The notes below the pieces were generated by a model that was given only the letters and a program-made list of their open reading frames with translations, did no database searches and had not been told where the DNA came from. The translations under genes were made by a program, and so were the position numbers. DNA of 64,000 nucleotides from Polyangiaceae bacterium (lineage in GTDB: Bacteria; Myxococcota_A; Polyangia; Polyangiales; Polyangiaceae): positions 124,001 to 188,000 of the forward strand of contig JADJYE010000032.1 of the NCBI GenBank assembly GCA_016719945.1, read 5' to 3'. Shown here one piece after another: positions 48,009 to 57,009 of this stretch. Each line of letters opens with the position of its first letter. Position 1 is the first letter of the stretch.

Positions 48009-49911
48009 TCACTTCCTCAGGGAGAAGGCGTTGGTCTGAGTCCAGGCGACGAACAGCTCGACGAGGTCGTCGCCGCTGTCAGCCCACCGCCGCTCGAGCG
48101 CCTCGAGGGTGGGCTCGTCGACCTCTTGCTCCAGCCGACCGGAGGCGAACCGGTGCACTTGGCGGACGAGGCAGCGACGGGCCTGCGGCGAGTCGGCGAG
48201 CGCGCGGCCGAGCTCGGGCAACGTGCTGAAGGTCGTGGTCGCCTCGGCGTCGTCCCACCCGTCGAGGTAAGACAGCACGCCCGAGGCGTCGATTGGCCGG
48301 CCGGCCTCCTCGTCGCGCCACGCGCCCGCCGGGTCGAAATGTTCGAAGCCGAAGCCGATGGGGTCGATGTGCTGGTGGCACGAGGCGCAGGTCCCGTCGG
48401 ACGAGTGCTGCTCGAAGCGCTGGCGCGTCGTGCTCTCGGGGTCGACCTCGGGGACCGCCCCGGCGTTGGCCGGAGGCGCCCCGAGCTCCATACACATCAG
48501 GCGCGTGCGGACGAAGAGTCCGCGTCGCACCGGTGAGGTCTGATCGGAGTGGGCGTACGTCGCGAGGACGCTCCCGTGGGCGAGCAGACCGGCGCGCCGG
48601 CCCTCCGGGAGCAGGCCAGCGTCATCGGCGCCATAGAAGGCGCGCAGGCGCGGCGCCGCCGCGGTTCGGTCTGCGACGAACAGGTCCTCGAACGCTCCGC
48701 CGTCGAAGATCACCGATGAGACGAAGTCGCGCGTCTCGTCGGCCATCATCTCGGGAGAGCTCTCGGTCGAAGTCAGGCCGGTTGCACTCCGGACTCGATC
48801 GCGTCGAGGAGCGTCTCGTCGGGCATGCTGCCCCAATACGAGTACGACAGGAGCGAGGCGACCTCCCAGGGCTCGAGCCGCGCCGCGCCTCCGTCACCCC
48901 CGATGGGCGCGCCGACCTCGGATCGATACAGAAAGTTGGGCGACTGCAGGATCACCCGCAGCGCCAGCCGAACGCCATCTGCGGCGGTCGTCTGGGAGCG
49001 CGCGAGCGCGGTGAGCCGGTCCGCCTCGTCCGCGAGGAGCGGTCGCCGGAAGGCTCGCCGCGCGAAGCGCTCGACGAACGTCGCGACGCACGGCTCTTCC
49101 GAGGACACGGGGGCGCAGCCGAGCAGCCCTTCGAGGTCCAAGCTGGCGAGGTCCGCGATGCGACGTGCCGCGCGGAAATACTGCTCGGCGTGGACGGCCG
49201 TGACGAGCCCCGCCTCGGCCGCGTTGTCGAAGGGGAACTTCTCCGGCCGGCTCTCGACCGGGAAGTCTTCCACGAAGCTCTCGGGCGATGAAGGCGCCGG
49301 GGCATCGGGAGGAGCGTCCGCGCACGCGACCTCGAGGACCGAGTTCACCCCGCCGAAGCCGTCGGGCTCGGTCGTGGGGTTCTGCGGGTCGGCGAGCCAG
49401 GTGGCACCGTCGACGACGAACTTGTACGAGTGCGTCCCGTCGGCGACCTCGTGCTTCGCGACCCACGCCTCCAGGCTCGGCTCGTAGGCCAGCGGCCAAC
49501 CGCCCGCCGCGGCGGTCGCACCCCAACCATTGAAAGAGCCCGCGACCACCACGGACCCGTGCTGGCCGGCGGCCGCCGGGAAGATGAAGGTGGAGAGGTT
49601 GCATGGGTCGACGACGCAGACGCCGCCGACACACGACGCCTCTTCCGCGGCGCAGTCGCCCAGGTCTTCGCACTCGGAGACCTCGGGAGAGGGCTCGAGC
49701 GACAGCAGATCGTGGACCGTCGCGGCGTACTCGCTGCGCGTGAGCAGGCGGATCTGACGGGGACCGGCGCCTCCACGACGACGGGCGCATCGGGATCAAC
49801 CTCCGAGAGCGACTCGTCGCCGTTCGCGCACGCGCCGCATGCGGCCGTTGCCAGCAGGAGCAGCGCTCGCGTGGCCCGGAGTCGCAGCAGCCCGCGAAGC
49901 GTGACTCTCAT
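48009..49911 (-). pseudogene. DUF1592/DUF1588/DUF1585 protein with CBM48-like insert, disrupted
   Basis: Three frames carry consecutive parts of one exported protein. N-terminus: lipoprotein signal (LLATAACGACANG). Then the DUF1587-like IRLLTRSEYAATVHDLL, a CBM48/E-set domain (VVVAGSFNGWGA to ADPQNPTTEP), DUF1595 (FVERFARRAFRRPLL), DUF1592 (GVRLALRVILQSPNFLYRSE) and DUF1588 (RRGLFVRTRLMCMELGAPP with CASCH, a CxxCH haem-type motif). DUF1585 (RRCLVRQVHRFASGR) ends the protein. Break 1 is in the four-base run at 49759-49762, where one missing C (coding strand) would restore the frame. Break 2 near 48780-48800 is a stop plus shift; about 60-70 residues of DUF1592 that normally lie there seem to be absent, so a deletion is likely. 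It pairs with the DUF1552 gene. Real decay or misassembly. Confidence 0.8.
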
Positions 49912-49916
49912 ATGAG

Positions 49917-50903
49917 TTACGGTAGCCGAGCAGCGCGTCGCTGTCGAGCCGGCCTCGCTGCCGGGGCGCGCCCCGGGCCCCGCGGCCCGAACAGGCGCCG
50001 GACCTCCCCTCGAATGAAGGTGAGCGCGCCGTCGTGAGCGGTCCGTTCGTGCCAAATCATCGAGACCGCAAAGCCCCTCGAGAACCGAGCGGTGGGGCGA
50101 ACGTCGCCAGGCCGGTCACGGAGGCGAAGAGCCGCGCGACCCGCTCGGGGATCGTGATCACCAGATCCGTCTTCTCCACGACGTACGGAGCGACCAAGAA
50201 CTGCGCCGACTGGAAGGCGACGCGCCGAGTGAAGCCGAGCCTTTCGAGCGCGTCGTCGACGGCGCCCCCTCGCCTTCCGCGGGGCGCGATGAACGCGTGA
50301 CGTGCCTTCGCGAAGCGCTCCACGGTCATGCGGCCACGGGTGAGCGGGTGCCCGGCACGAGCGAGGCACACGAACCGCTCGTCGAAGAGCTTCTCGTGAT
50401 GAATGGCGGTGGACGCGTCGGCGAGGCGCAGGGGTCCGAGCACGAGATCGACCTCGCCGCGAGCGAGCATCCCTAGCGCGCCATCGCTCGTCGGGTGAAC
50501 GACGACGTCGATCCCCGGGGCGACCTCCTGCAGCCTCCCGCACAGCTCGGGCAGGACCATGGCCTGGGCGAAGTCGGTGCTCGCGAGGCGCACGGTCCGC
50601 GTGGCAGTCGACGGGTCGAACACGTCCGGGCGCTTCACCAAGGCGCTGAGCGCCGAGAGCGCGGCAGCGAGGGGCTCGGTCATCGCCTGCGCCCTCAGGG
50701 GTCGGGACCATGAGCCGTCCCTCCCGCACGAGCACGGGGTCGGCGAGGAGGGCGCGCAGCCGACCGAGCGCGTGGCTCATCGCGGGCTGGCTGAGCCCCA
50801 CGCGGCGCGCCGCCCGCGTGACGCTGCGCTCCTCGAGCAGCGCGTTCAACACCACCAGGAGGTTCAGATCGATCGCAGCTAGATTCACGCCATGCATGAT
50901 CAT
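49917..50903 (-). pseudogene. LysR-family regulator with two compensating frameshifts
   Basis: The N-terminal HTH (LNLLVVLNALLEERSVTRAARRVGLSQPAMSHALGRLR, ending VPTP) and the C-terminal tail (GFAVSMIWHERTAHDGALTFIRGEVRRLF) are in one frame. The effector domain between them (AMTEPLAAALSALSALV to GLATFAPPLGS) is in another. A surplus base near 50695 and a missing base near 50087 would explain this, and they cancel, so the outer frame stays open over 328 codons. Repaired, the protein has normal LysR length. It is divergent from the NmrA-like gene, and a perfect palindrome covers its start codon, suggesting autoregulation. ATG 50903 or 50897 may be the start. Confidence 0.82.
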
Positions 50904-50920
50904 TCATATAGATCATGCAT
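50892..50920. promoter_or_regulatory. Perfect palindrome, probable LysR operator
   Basis: ATGCATGATC (50892-50901) and GATCATGCAT (50911-50920) form a perfect 10-bp inverted repeat with a nine-base AT-rich spacer. It sits across the lysR start codon and about 80 bases upstream of the divergent NmrA-like gene. LysR proteins typically bind dyads between divergent genes, repressing themselves and activating the other gene. Confidence 0.65.
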
Positions 50921-51001
50921 TGGCTCGATTCCATCGGGGGCCCTATCCTCTCGATCACCGCGGCGCAGCGAGGGCGCAGCGGGCCAAAAGGAGAGAGACC
51001 G

Positions 51002-51875
51002 ATGACGTTCGTAATCGCAGGAGTGACGGGGAACACTGGAAAGGTCGCGGCCGAGGCGCTCCTCGCTCGGGGACAGGCCGTTCGGGTCATCGTGCGAGAT
51101 GCGAGGAAGGGCGAGCCGTGGATGCAGAAGGGCGCCGAGGTGGCCGTCGCCGACCTGGGAGACGCCGCCGCGATGACCCGGGGCCCTCGCGGGCGCACGC
51201 GGCGCGTACCTCCTCGTTCCTCCGAGCGTCACGGCCCCGAGCTTCCGCGCCTACCAGGACGCGACCGTGGACGCGCTCGCGGCTGCGATCGAGGCCACCG
51301 GCGTGCCTCACGTGGCGCTGCTCTCGTCGGTCGGCGCCCAGCACCCGGGCGGCAACGGCCCGATCGCTGGGCTGCACCGCGCCGAGGCGCGCCTCGGCGC
51401 GATCTCAGGGACCCGGTCGTCGTCCATCCGCGCCGCGTACTTCATGGAGAACCTGGGCGGCTCGCTCTCGATGCTCCCCGAGGGGGCGATCCCGAGCTTC
51501 CTTCCTGCCGATTTCGCGTTCGACATGATCGCGACGAAGGACATCGGCGCGCTCGCGGCGTCCCTCCTGCTCGAGGGGGCCCCCGCCACGCAAATCATCG
51601 ATCTGAGCGCCGGGAAGAGCAGCATGCGCGACGTCGCCAGCGCGCTGTCGAAGATCGTGGGCCGCGAGATCTCGGTGCGAGAGCTGCCGCTGGCGGCGGT
51701 GACGCCGACCTTCATCGGGATGGGGCTCCCCGCCGATCTCGCCGCTCTCTACCAGGAGATGCTCGCGGGAATCGCCTCGGGAGGGGTCGCGTTCGGCGGC
51801 GGACACCGTCGCGTGGAAGGCACGACCAAGCTCTCGGTCTTCCTCGAGGGGCTGCTGGCAGCAAAGGCCAGCTGA
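51002..51875 (+). pseudogene. NmrA-like NAD(P)-binding protein, frameshifted
   Basis: Two frames make one atypical SDR of about 290 residues. The N-terminal part has the Rossmann motif VIAGVTGNTGKVAAEALLARG and the NmrA-type VRVIVRDARKGEPW. The C-terminal part resumes as ALAGARGAYLLVPPS and contains VPHVALLSSVGAQHPGGNGPI, RSSSIRAAYFMENLGG and DIGALAASLLLEG. The break is an extra G in the run at 51180-51183; removing it restores the frame. NmrA-like proteins reduce quinones or sense NAD(P) redox state. A GGAGAG precedes the ATG at 51002. It is divergent from lysR and likely its target. Confidence 0.83.
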
Positions 51876-51890
51876 GCCACGGGCCCGCGT

Positions 51891-53201
51891 TCAGTGCGGA
51901 GCGGCGGCGAGGCGGGCCAAGCTCTCGCTGACGTCGTGGCCGAGCTCGCGGAGCTGCTCGTAGTCGGCGCGCGCTCCGGCCAGATCGCCGCGCCTCTCGC
52001 GCACGAACGCCCGATTGTGGAGCGCCTTCGCGTAGCCCGCGTTGAGGGCGAGCGCCCGGTCGAGGTCGGCGAGGGCATCATCGTCCCTCGCCGCGAGGTG
52101 GAGGAGCCAACCGCGATTGCAGTACATGGTGGGCTCGTCGGGGTTGAGCTCGATGGCCCGGCTGAGCACGGCGATCGCTTGGTCGTACCGGCCGAGCTGC
52201 CCGAGCGACAAGGCCTCGCCGGCGTACCACTCGGGGCTCGGGGAGCCTCCGTCCTCTTCGGCGAGCGCAATCGCGAGACGGAAGTCGGAGGCGGCGAGCT
52301 CGTATTCTGCAGCACGGAACGCGAGCCGAGCGCGGCGGTCGTGCAGCGCGCCGTCGTTGGGCTGCGCGGCGACGGCGGCGTTCACGTCCTCGAGCGCGCC
52401 GCGCAGATCTCCGCGCGTCGAGCGGAGGTCGCTCCGCGCGAGCCGCATCGGGACGGAGTCGGGCAACGCGCGAACGGCTAGGTCGAGGTCGGCGAGGGCC
52501 CCCTCCACGTCGCCCAGCCCCTTGCGAGCGATGTGGCGATTGAAGAGGCTGATGGGCGAGGGGTCGCCCAGCGAGAGGTCCCTCGAGAAGCTGTCGTTGG
52601 CGTCGACGTGACGGCCCGCGCGCAGCTCGGCTTTCCCCTTCTCGAAGTGGAGATCCGAGAATTGCGGCTCGAGCAAGAGGGCTCGCTCGAAGTCGGCGAT
52701 GGCACGGGCGAAATCCCCGGCGTGGTAGTAGGCCTTGCCGCGGGCGACGTGCCTCGCCGCGTTCGGAGTCGCGGCGAGCTCCATCGCCCGGCTGAGCTGC
52801 GCGATCGCCTCCGGGAGGTCGCCTTCGCGGAGCGCGCTCTCGGCGGCGGCCTCGGCGAGGACCTCGGCGGGCAGCTCCATTCGGATCTCGAGCGTCCCGT
52901 CGCTGCGAAGGACAGCGTCGTCGCCGATGCGCACGCTCTTTTCTCGCGCTCGCCCGCTGCCGCGGGGCCCTTCGGCTTTGCGCGTCTCCGCGCGCAAAGC
53001 CGGAGCGCGGGATTTCTTCGCGGCCTTCTTGGGCGCGGCCTTCTTGGGCGCGGCCTTCTTGGGCGCGGCCTTCTTGGGCGCGGCCTTCTTGGGCGCGGCC
53101 TTCTTGGGCGCGGCCTTCTTGGGCGCGGCCTTCTTGGGCGCGGCCTTCTTGGGCGCGGCCTTTTTCTTTGCGACCTTCTTCGCAGAGGCCTTCGGTGCCA
53201 T
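51891..53201 (-). CDS. TPR protein with histone-H1-like N-terminal tail
   Basis: A 436-residue protein. Residues 1-65 are Lys/Ala/Pro-rich with nine KKAAP-type units, like eukaryotic H1 tails and bacterial AlgP/Hc1-type DNA-binding tails; residues 66-100 remain basic. The rest is about nine TPR units (AYYHAGDFARAIADFERALLLEP, EALSLGQLGRYDQAIAVLSRAIELNPDEPTMYCNRGWLL, ARDDDALADLDRALALNAGYAKALHNRAF). The tail would bind DNA or another polyanion, the TPRs proteins. ATG 53201 (MAPKASAKK) is used; an upstream ATG-like start at 53228 is less likely because a TACTCG box lies six bases before 53201. No signal peptide, so cytosolic. Confidence 0.88.
   Translation of the reverse strand: MAPKASAKKVAKKKAAPKKAAPKKAAPKKAAPKKAAPKKAAPKKAAPKKAAPKKAAPKKAAKKSRAPALRAETRKAEGPRGSGRAREKSVRIGDDAVLRSDGTLEIRMELPAEVLAEAAAESALREGDLPEAIAQLSRAMELAATPNAARHVARGKAYYHAGDFARAIADFERALLLEPQFSDLHFEKGKAELRAGRHVDANDSFSRDLSLGDPSPISLFNRHIARKGLGDVEGALADLDLAVRALPDSVPMRLARSDLRSTRGDLRGALEDVNAAVAAQPNDGALHDRRARLAFRAAEYELAASDFRLAIALAEEDGGSPSPEWYAGEALSLGQLGRYDQAIAVLSRAIELNPDEPTMYCNRGWLLHLAARDDDALADLDRALALNAGYAKALHNRAFVRERRGDLAGARADYEQLRELGHDVSESLARLAAAPH
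53031..53165. repeat. 15-bp tandem repeat, nine copies, in frame
   Basis: Nine head-to-tail units of gggcgcggccttctt, all but the last perfect, encode KKAAP on the minus strand. Perfect identity across eight units suggests recent expansion or homogenisation. Copy number is likely to differ between strains. Confidence 0.95.
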
Positions 53202-53502
53202 GGGTCGCGAGTATCGCACACCCTGCATTGTCCTCTGTACCCTCGCGTTGCGCGTCAGTGCACGCGCTGGTCGCGGCGCGAAGTATAGCGGCTCCGCCGC
53301 TGCGACTCACGCGGCGAGCAGCGACCGAGCGCGCACGGCGCACGCTTCGCCAGGCCCTCGCCGTGCGGCAACGACAGCGAGGTCGCTGCCGGCTCAACGA
53401 CCTGGTTTCCCGTAGAAATCGAGCTGCGACGCGAGCGCTCCTCGCCAGCGCGCATTACCCTTTAACGAAGCTCGGCGAGTCGCCGGGTTCCCGAAGGGAG
53501 GC
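53202..53502. other. Intergenic region between divergent genes, no gene seen
   Basis: This 301-base stretch holds promoters for the TPR gene (minus) and the lipoprotein gene (plus), but no frame with protein character. CATTACCCT at about 53454-53462 contains TACCCT, a possible -10 for the plus gene. No hairpin or repeat stands out. Confidence 0.5.
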
Positions 53503-54420
53503 GTGCAGTCCTTGCGCTCCATGGGTCGCCGCGAGATGTTGCGCTCGCTCGCCTGCGTGGCGGCGGTGGGTCTCACCGACTGCGCCCGGCGGGATCGGCG
53601 CGCGCGCCTCGACCCGCTCGCGGAGAACGACACGACCGACGCGGCTCGCGATCGGGTCGCTGGGCGGTTCAGCGCCCTCGTTCACGTCGATCGAACGCGT
53701 CTGCTCCTCGCGCGAGCCGACACGAGCGGGCTCTTCGCCTGGTCGCCGCTGCTGCTGCGAACCGGCGTCGATCCGCTGCGAGACGTGCGGCGCGCCTACG
53801 TGACGGCGAAGAGCTTCGAAAGCCCCGACACCGCGATGGTGCTCGAGCTCGAGCCCAGCGAGTCAGCGGAGCAGCGCATGAGCGAGCTGCTCGCCACGCT
53901 GGCGGAGCGAGGTGACGAAGCGGGCCCCGACCCGGGGGACGGTCGCGTCCGCACGAAGGCCTCGGGTGACCCCTACGTCGTGGGGAGCCCAATGCCGAAC
54001 ACGCTGGTCGCCCTGCCCGCGCCCGAAGACGGTCCCGTCCCGTCGTTCGCCGGGCTCGGAACGCTGCCCGAGCCGCACGGTGCGGAGGCGATCGAGATCT
54101 TTGCGAAGGCTCCGTGCGAGACGCTCACGTCACTGCTCGACTGGCCGCAGACGCTGCTCGACGTGCGCGCCGAGGTCACCCTGTCGGCGGAAGCGGCTCG
54201 CATCACGGTCATTGGGCGCTCGACGTCCACCGACCAAGCCATCCGCGACGCGGACGCATTGACGGAGCGCGTCAACGATCGGCTCGGAGTCGACCTGGTG
54301 CTGTTCCGGGTCCCTTTGCTCGACGACCTGCGCTTCGTCGCTCGGGGCACCGCCGTGGAGCTGGTGACCTCCGTCAGCGCGGCGCAGGTAGGGCTGCTGC
54401 TCGCGCTCTCCGAGTGGTGA
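53503..54420 (+). CDS. Hypothetical Tat-like lipoprotein
   Basis: A 305-residue protein. Starting at GTG 53503 or ATG 53521, the N-terminus reads GRREMLRSLACVAAVGLTDCAR, with a twin-Arg pair and a lipobox-like LTDC, so Tat export and lipidation are likely. The body alternates helices and strands (FSALVHVDRTRLLLARADTSGLFAW, DTAMVLELEPSESAEQRMSELLATL, APCETLTSLLDWPQTLLDVRAEVTLSAEAARITVIGRS) and has no recognised domain. It is convergent with the sigma-54 activator gene (18-base gap). Function unknown. Confidence 0.72.
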   Translation: MQSLRSMGRREMLRSLACVAAVGLTDCARRDRRARLDPLAENDTTDAARDRVAGRFSALVHVDRTRLLLARADTSGLFAWSPLLLRTGVDPLRDVRRAYVTAKSFESPDTAMVLELEPSESAEQRMSELLATLAERGDEAGPDPGDGRVRTKASGDPYVVGSPMPNTLVALPAPEDGPVPSFAGLGTLPEPHGAEAIEIFAKAPCETLTSLLDWPQTLLDVRAEVTLSAEAARITVIGRSTSTDQAIRDADALTERVNDRLGVDLVLFRVPLLDDLRFVARGTAVELVTSVSAAQVGLLLALSEW

Positions 54421-54438
54421 GGCTCGTCGGCCGGGCGG

Positions 54439-55908
54439 TCAACGCTTTCCGAGCCACCGGCCGATCGAGTTGCGCCCGACGCCCAGCCGCTTGGCGGCGT
54501 CGCTCTTGTTTCCGCCGGCGGCGGCCAGGGTGGCGTCGATGTATCGGCGGGAGGCCTCCTCGAGGCTGAGGCCGAGGGGAATCGACACCGCGTTCGCGAG
54601 TGTCGTCCCCGCGGGGGGGGGTGCGCTGGCGACGCCCGACGGGGCGGGGAAGAGCTCGGGGACGATCGCGCCGTCGGGCGCCAGCGCGACGGCGCTCTCG
54701 ATCCAGTGCTCGAGCTCACGCACGTTGCCGGGCCAACGGTGCGCACGCAGCATGCCCATGGCTTCGTCGGTGATGCGCGGCTCGGGGCGTTTGTAGCGCG
54801 ACGCGTAGTGCTCGGAGAAATGGCGAGCGAGGTCCTCGATCTCGCCGGCGCCCCGCTCGCGCAGGGGAGGGATGGAGATCTCGACCACCCTGACGCGGTA
54901 GTACAGGTCCTCCCGAAACGTGCCTCTCTTGACCTCGCGCTCGAGGTCCTTGTTCGTCGCGCAGACGATGCGCACGTCCGCGGAGAGGGTCGACCGACCG
55001 CCGACACGCTCGAACGCCCGGTCTTGGAGGAAACGGAGGAGCTTCGCCTGCGCCTCCAGCGGGAGCTCTCCCAGCTCGTCGAGGAAGAGGGTGCCGCCCT
55101 CCGCGAGCTCGACCTTGCCGGGGACGCGTCGATCGGCCCCGGTGAACGCGCCACGTTCGTGCCCGAAGAGCTCGCTCTCGACGAGCTGCGCCGGCAGGGT
55201 CGTGCAGTCCACCGTGACGAACGCGCGGCCCTGCCTCGCCGAGTTCACGTGGATCGCGCGGGCGAAGAGGCCCTTGCCCGTGCCGGTCTCTCCACGCAGA
55301 AGGACGGTCGCGTCCGTCTGTGCGGCGAGCTGAACGCGCTCGTACACACGGGAGAGGGCGGCGCTGCGCCCGACGATGCGGTTGAACGGTCCCCGCAAGA
55401 TGACGCCGGGGCCGCCCCCGCCCCGCAGGGTCGTGAGCCGTAGCCCCCGCGCGAGCTGGGTCCCGAGCGCGAGCACATAGCGCTCGTCCTCCGCGTCGAA
55501 CGGCCCATCTTCGTGGTTCAACAGCTGCACGACCCCTCGAATGGGGGCGCCCTCGTCCTCGCGGATCGGAGCGACGAGCATGGAGCGGGTCGTGTAGCCG
55601 GTCGACCGATCGACCGACGGGTCGAACCGCTCGTCGCGACGAACGTCGTCGATGCGCAGGACCTCCCCCGTGGAGGCGACGTACCCGACGAGGCCGCGGC
55701 CCGCCTGCATGCGCAGCGCGGGCAGCTCGGGCAGGACCGCGACCTGCGTGAAGAGGTCGCCGCGCTCTGCGTCGACCAGCCAAATGCTTGCGCGATCCGC
55801 CCGCAACGCCTTCGCGAGGCGCTCGCAGGCCGTGCGAAGCAGAGCGTCGAAGTCGACCTCGCGGGCGAGGAGCGACGCGAGGTCCACGAGGAGAGAGAGG
55901 CGTGACAT
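54439..55908 (-). CDS. Sigma-54-dependent transcriptional activator with GAF domain
   Basis: A 489-residue bacterial enhancer-binding protein. A GAF sensor domain (about 10-160) precedes the AAA+ domain (about 180-405), with Walker A GETGTGKG, the sigma-54 contact loop GAFTGA, Walker B GTLFLDELGELP and LRAHRWPGNVREL. A Fis-type HTH ends the protein (SLEEASRRYIDATLAAAGGNKSDAAKRLGVGRNSIGRWL). GAFTGA intact means it can activate sigma-54 RNA polymerase; the GAF domain replaces a phospho-receiver, so a small ligand or protein may control it. Open upstream extension lacks protein character; ATG 55908 (MSRLSLLVDLASLL) fits. Targets unknown; psd lies divergently upstream. Confidence 0.95.
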   Translation of the reverse strand: MSRLSLLVDLASLLAREVDFDALLRTACERLAKALRADRASIWLVDAERGDLFTQVAVLPELPALRMQAGRGLVGYVASTGEVLRIDDVRRDERFDPSVDRSTGYTTRSMLVAPIREDEGAPIRGVVQLLNHEDGPFDAEDERYVLALGTQLARGLRLTTLRGGGGPGVILRGPFNRIVGRSAALSRVYERVQLAAQTDATVLLRGETGTGKGLFARAIHVNSARQGRAFVTVDCTTLPAQLVESELFGHERGAFTGADRRVPGKVELAEGGTLFLDELGELPLEAQAKLLRFLQDRAFERVGGRSTLSADVRIVCATNKDLEREVKRGTFREDLYYRVRVVEISIPPLRERGAGEIEDLARHFSEHYASRYKRPEPRITDEAMGMLRAHRWPGNVRELEHWIESAVALAPDGAIVPELFPAPSGVASAPPPAGTTLANAVSIPLGLSLEEASRRYIDATLAAAGGNKSDAAKRLGVGRNSIGRWLGKR

Positions 55909-56178
55909 GGCGCCCTGGGCCGAGGTCGCGGCTTGGGAGAGGGGATGGAAATCTTGGTGGGTGTGCAGAGTAGCCCTCGTCCTGCCCGACCCGAAAGCGC
56001 GCCTCGCGGGGGGGGCAACCGCCCTAGCGACGCGCGTGCCAGCGGAGAAACCCCGCGAGAACCCCAGGGCTGCCCTCTGCTGGCGCACGTTGCACCCGCC
56101 TGGGGCGGGCCGCGTGCACCACCTTGGCGTTGACCTGGAAAGTTGGGGCGCCCTAGCATCGAGCGCCCTCAAGATTTC

Positions 56179-57009
56179 ATGAGCGTCGCCACTTACGCTG
56201 CCGCACAGTTGCTCCGCGTCCTCCCCAGAGTCCGAATCACGCGGGCGGTCGGGAGGCTCGCGGAAGCTCGTGTCCCAGGTCCCCTGTCGAAGGCCGTCGT
56301 CGGCGCGTTCGTGAAGGCGTATTCGGTCGACCTCGACGAGGCCATCCGTCCGAGCGGGGCGTTCGAGAGCTTCGACGCCTTCTTCACCCGCGAGCTCGTC
56401 CCCGGTGCCCGGCCCGTTTGCCCGGACCCCGACGCCATCGTGAGCCCGTCGGACGGCCGGCTGGACGCGCTTGGCCCGGTCGAGCGTGACGGCCGGTTCG
56501 AGGTGAAGGGGCGCCCCTACTCCGCCCAGGAGCTGCTGGGCGACGCGGCCGAGGCGGAGCGCTACCTTGGGGGGAGCTTCTGTGTCGTCTACCTCTCGCC
56601 TCGCGACTATCACCGGGTCCACGCCCCCGTCGGCGGGGTGGTGTCCACGATCCGTTCGATGCCTGGCGATCTGTTCCCCGTGAACTCGATCGGGGAGCGG
56701 CACGTGAAGTCGCTGCTCTCGATCAACCGCCGCGTGGCCATCCCCATCGACAACCCCAAGCACGGGCGGGTCACCGTGGTGATGGTCGGCGCCATGATCG
56801 TCGGCCGCATCACCGTGATCGGGGTCGACGAGCGCGACGTACCGATCGGAGATCACGCGCTCGCCCCGCCGCGCGACCTCGCGCGCGGCGCGGAGGTCGG
56901 GATCTTCCACCTCGGCTCGACGGCCGTCGTCTTCTCGCCCAAAGGCGCCCCGCGCCTGTCGCGTTCGTTGGGTCCGATCCGCTTGGGAGAGGCGCTGCAC
57001 CAAACATGA
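56179..57009 (+). CDS. psd: Phosphatidylserine decarboxylase
   Basis: A 276-residue pyruvoyl enzyme converting phosphatidylserine to phosphatidylethanolamine at the inner membrane. The self-cleavage motif LGST has Ser247, which becomes the pyruvoyl group of the small subunit. The catalytic His is in SPRDYHRVHAPVGG and the Asp in VSPSDGRLDALG. The N-terminus is hydrophobic/amphipathic (VATYAAAQLLRVLPRV) and likely membrane-associated. ATG 56179 is used; an upstream in-frame start has no support. TAGCAT lies 19 bases before the ATG. Its TGA overlaps the next gene's ATG (ATGA), so a methyltransferase-domain protein is co-translated with it. Confidence 0.95.
   Translation: MSVATYAAAQLLRVLPRVRITRAVGRLAEARVPGPLSKAVVGAFVKAYSVDLDEAIRPSGAFESFDAFFTRELVPGARPVCPDPDAIVSPSDGRLDALGPVERDGRFEVKGRPYSAQELLGDAAEAERYLGGSFCVVYLSPRDYHRVHAPVGGVVSTIRSMPGDLFPVNSIGERHVKSLLSINRRVAIPIDNPKHGRVTVVMVGAMIVGRITVIGVDERDVPIGDHALAPPRDLARGAEVGIFHLGSTAVVFSPKGAPRLSRSLGPIRLGEALHQT

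Noticed and set aside
53031..53165. CRISPR-like array
   Set aside because: Units are only 15 bp, contiguous without spacers, and encode KKAAP in frame.
56081..56094. Sigma-54 promoter TGGCGCACGTTGCA upstream of psd
   Set aside because: GG and GC are separated by eight bases instead of ten, so the element cannot match a -24/-12 promoter.
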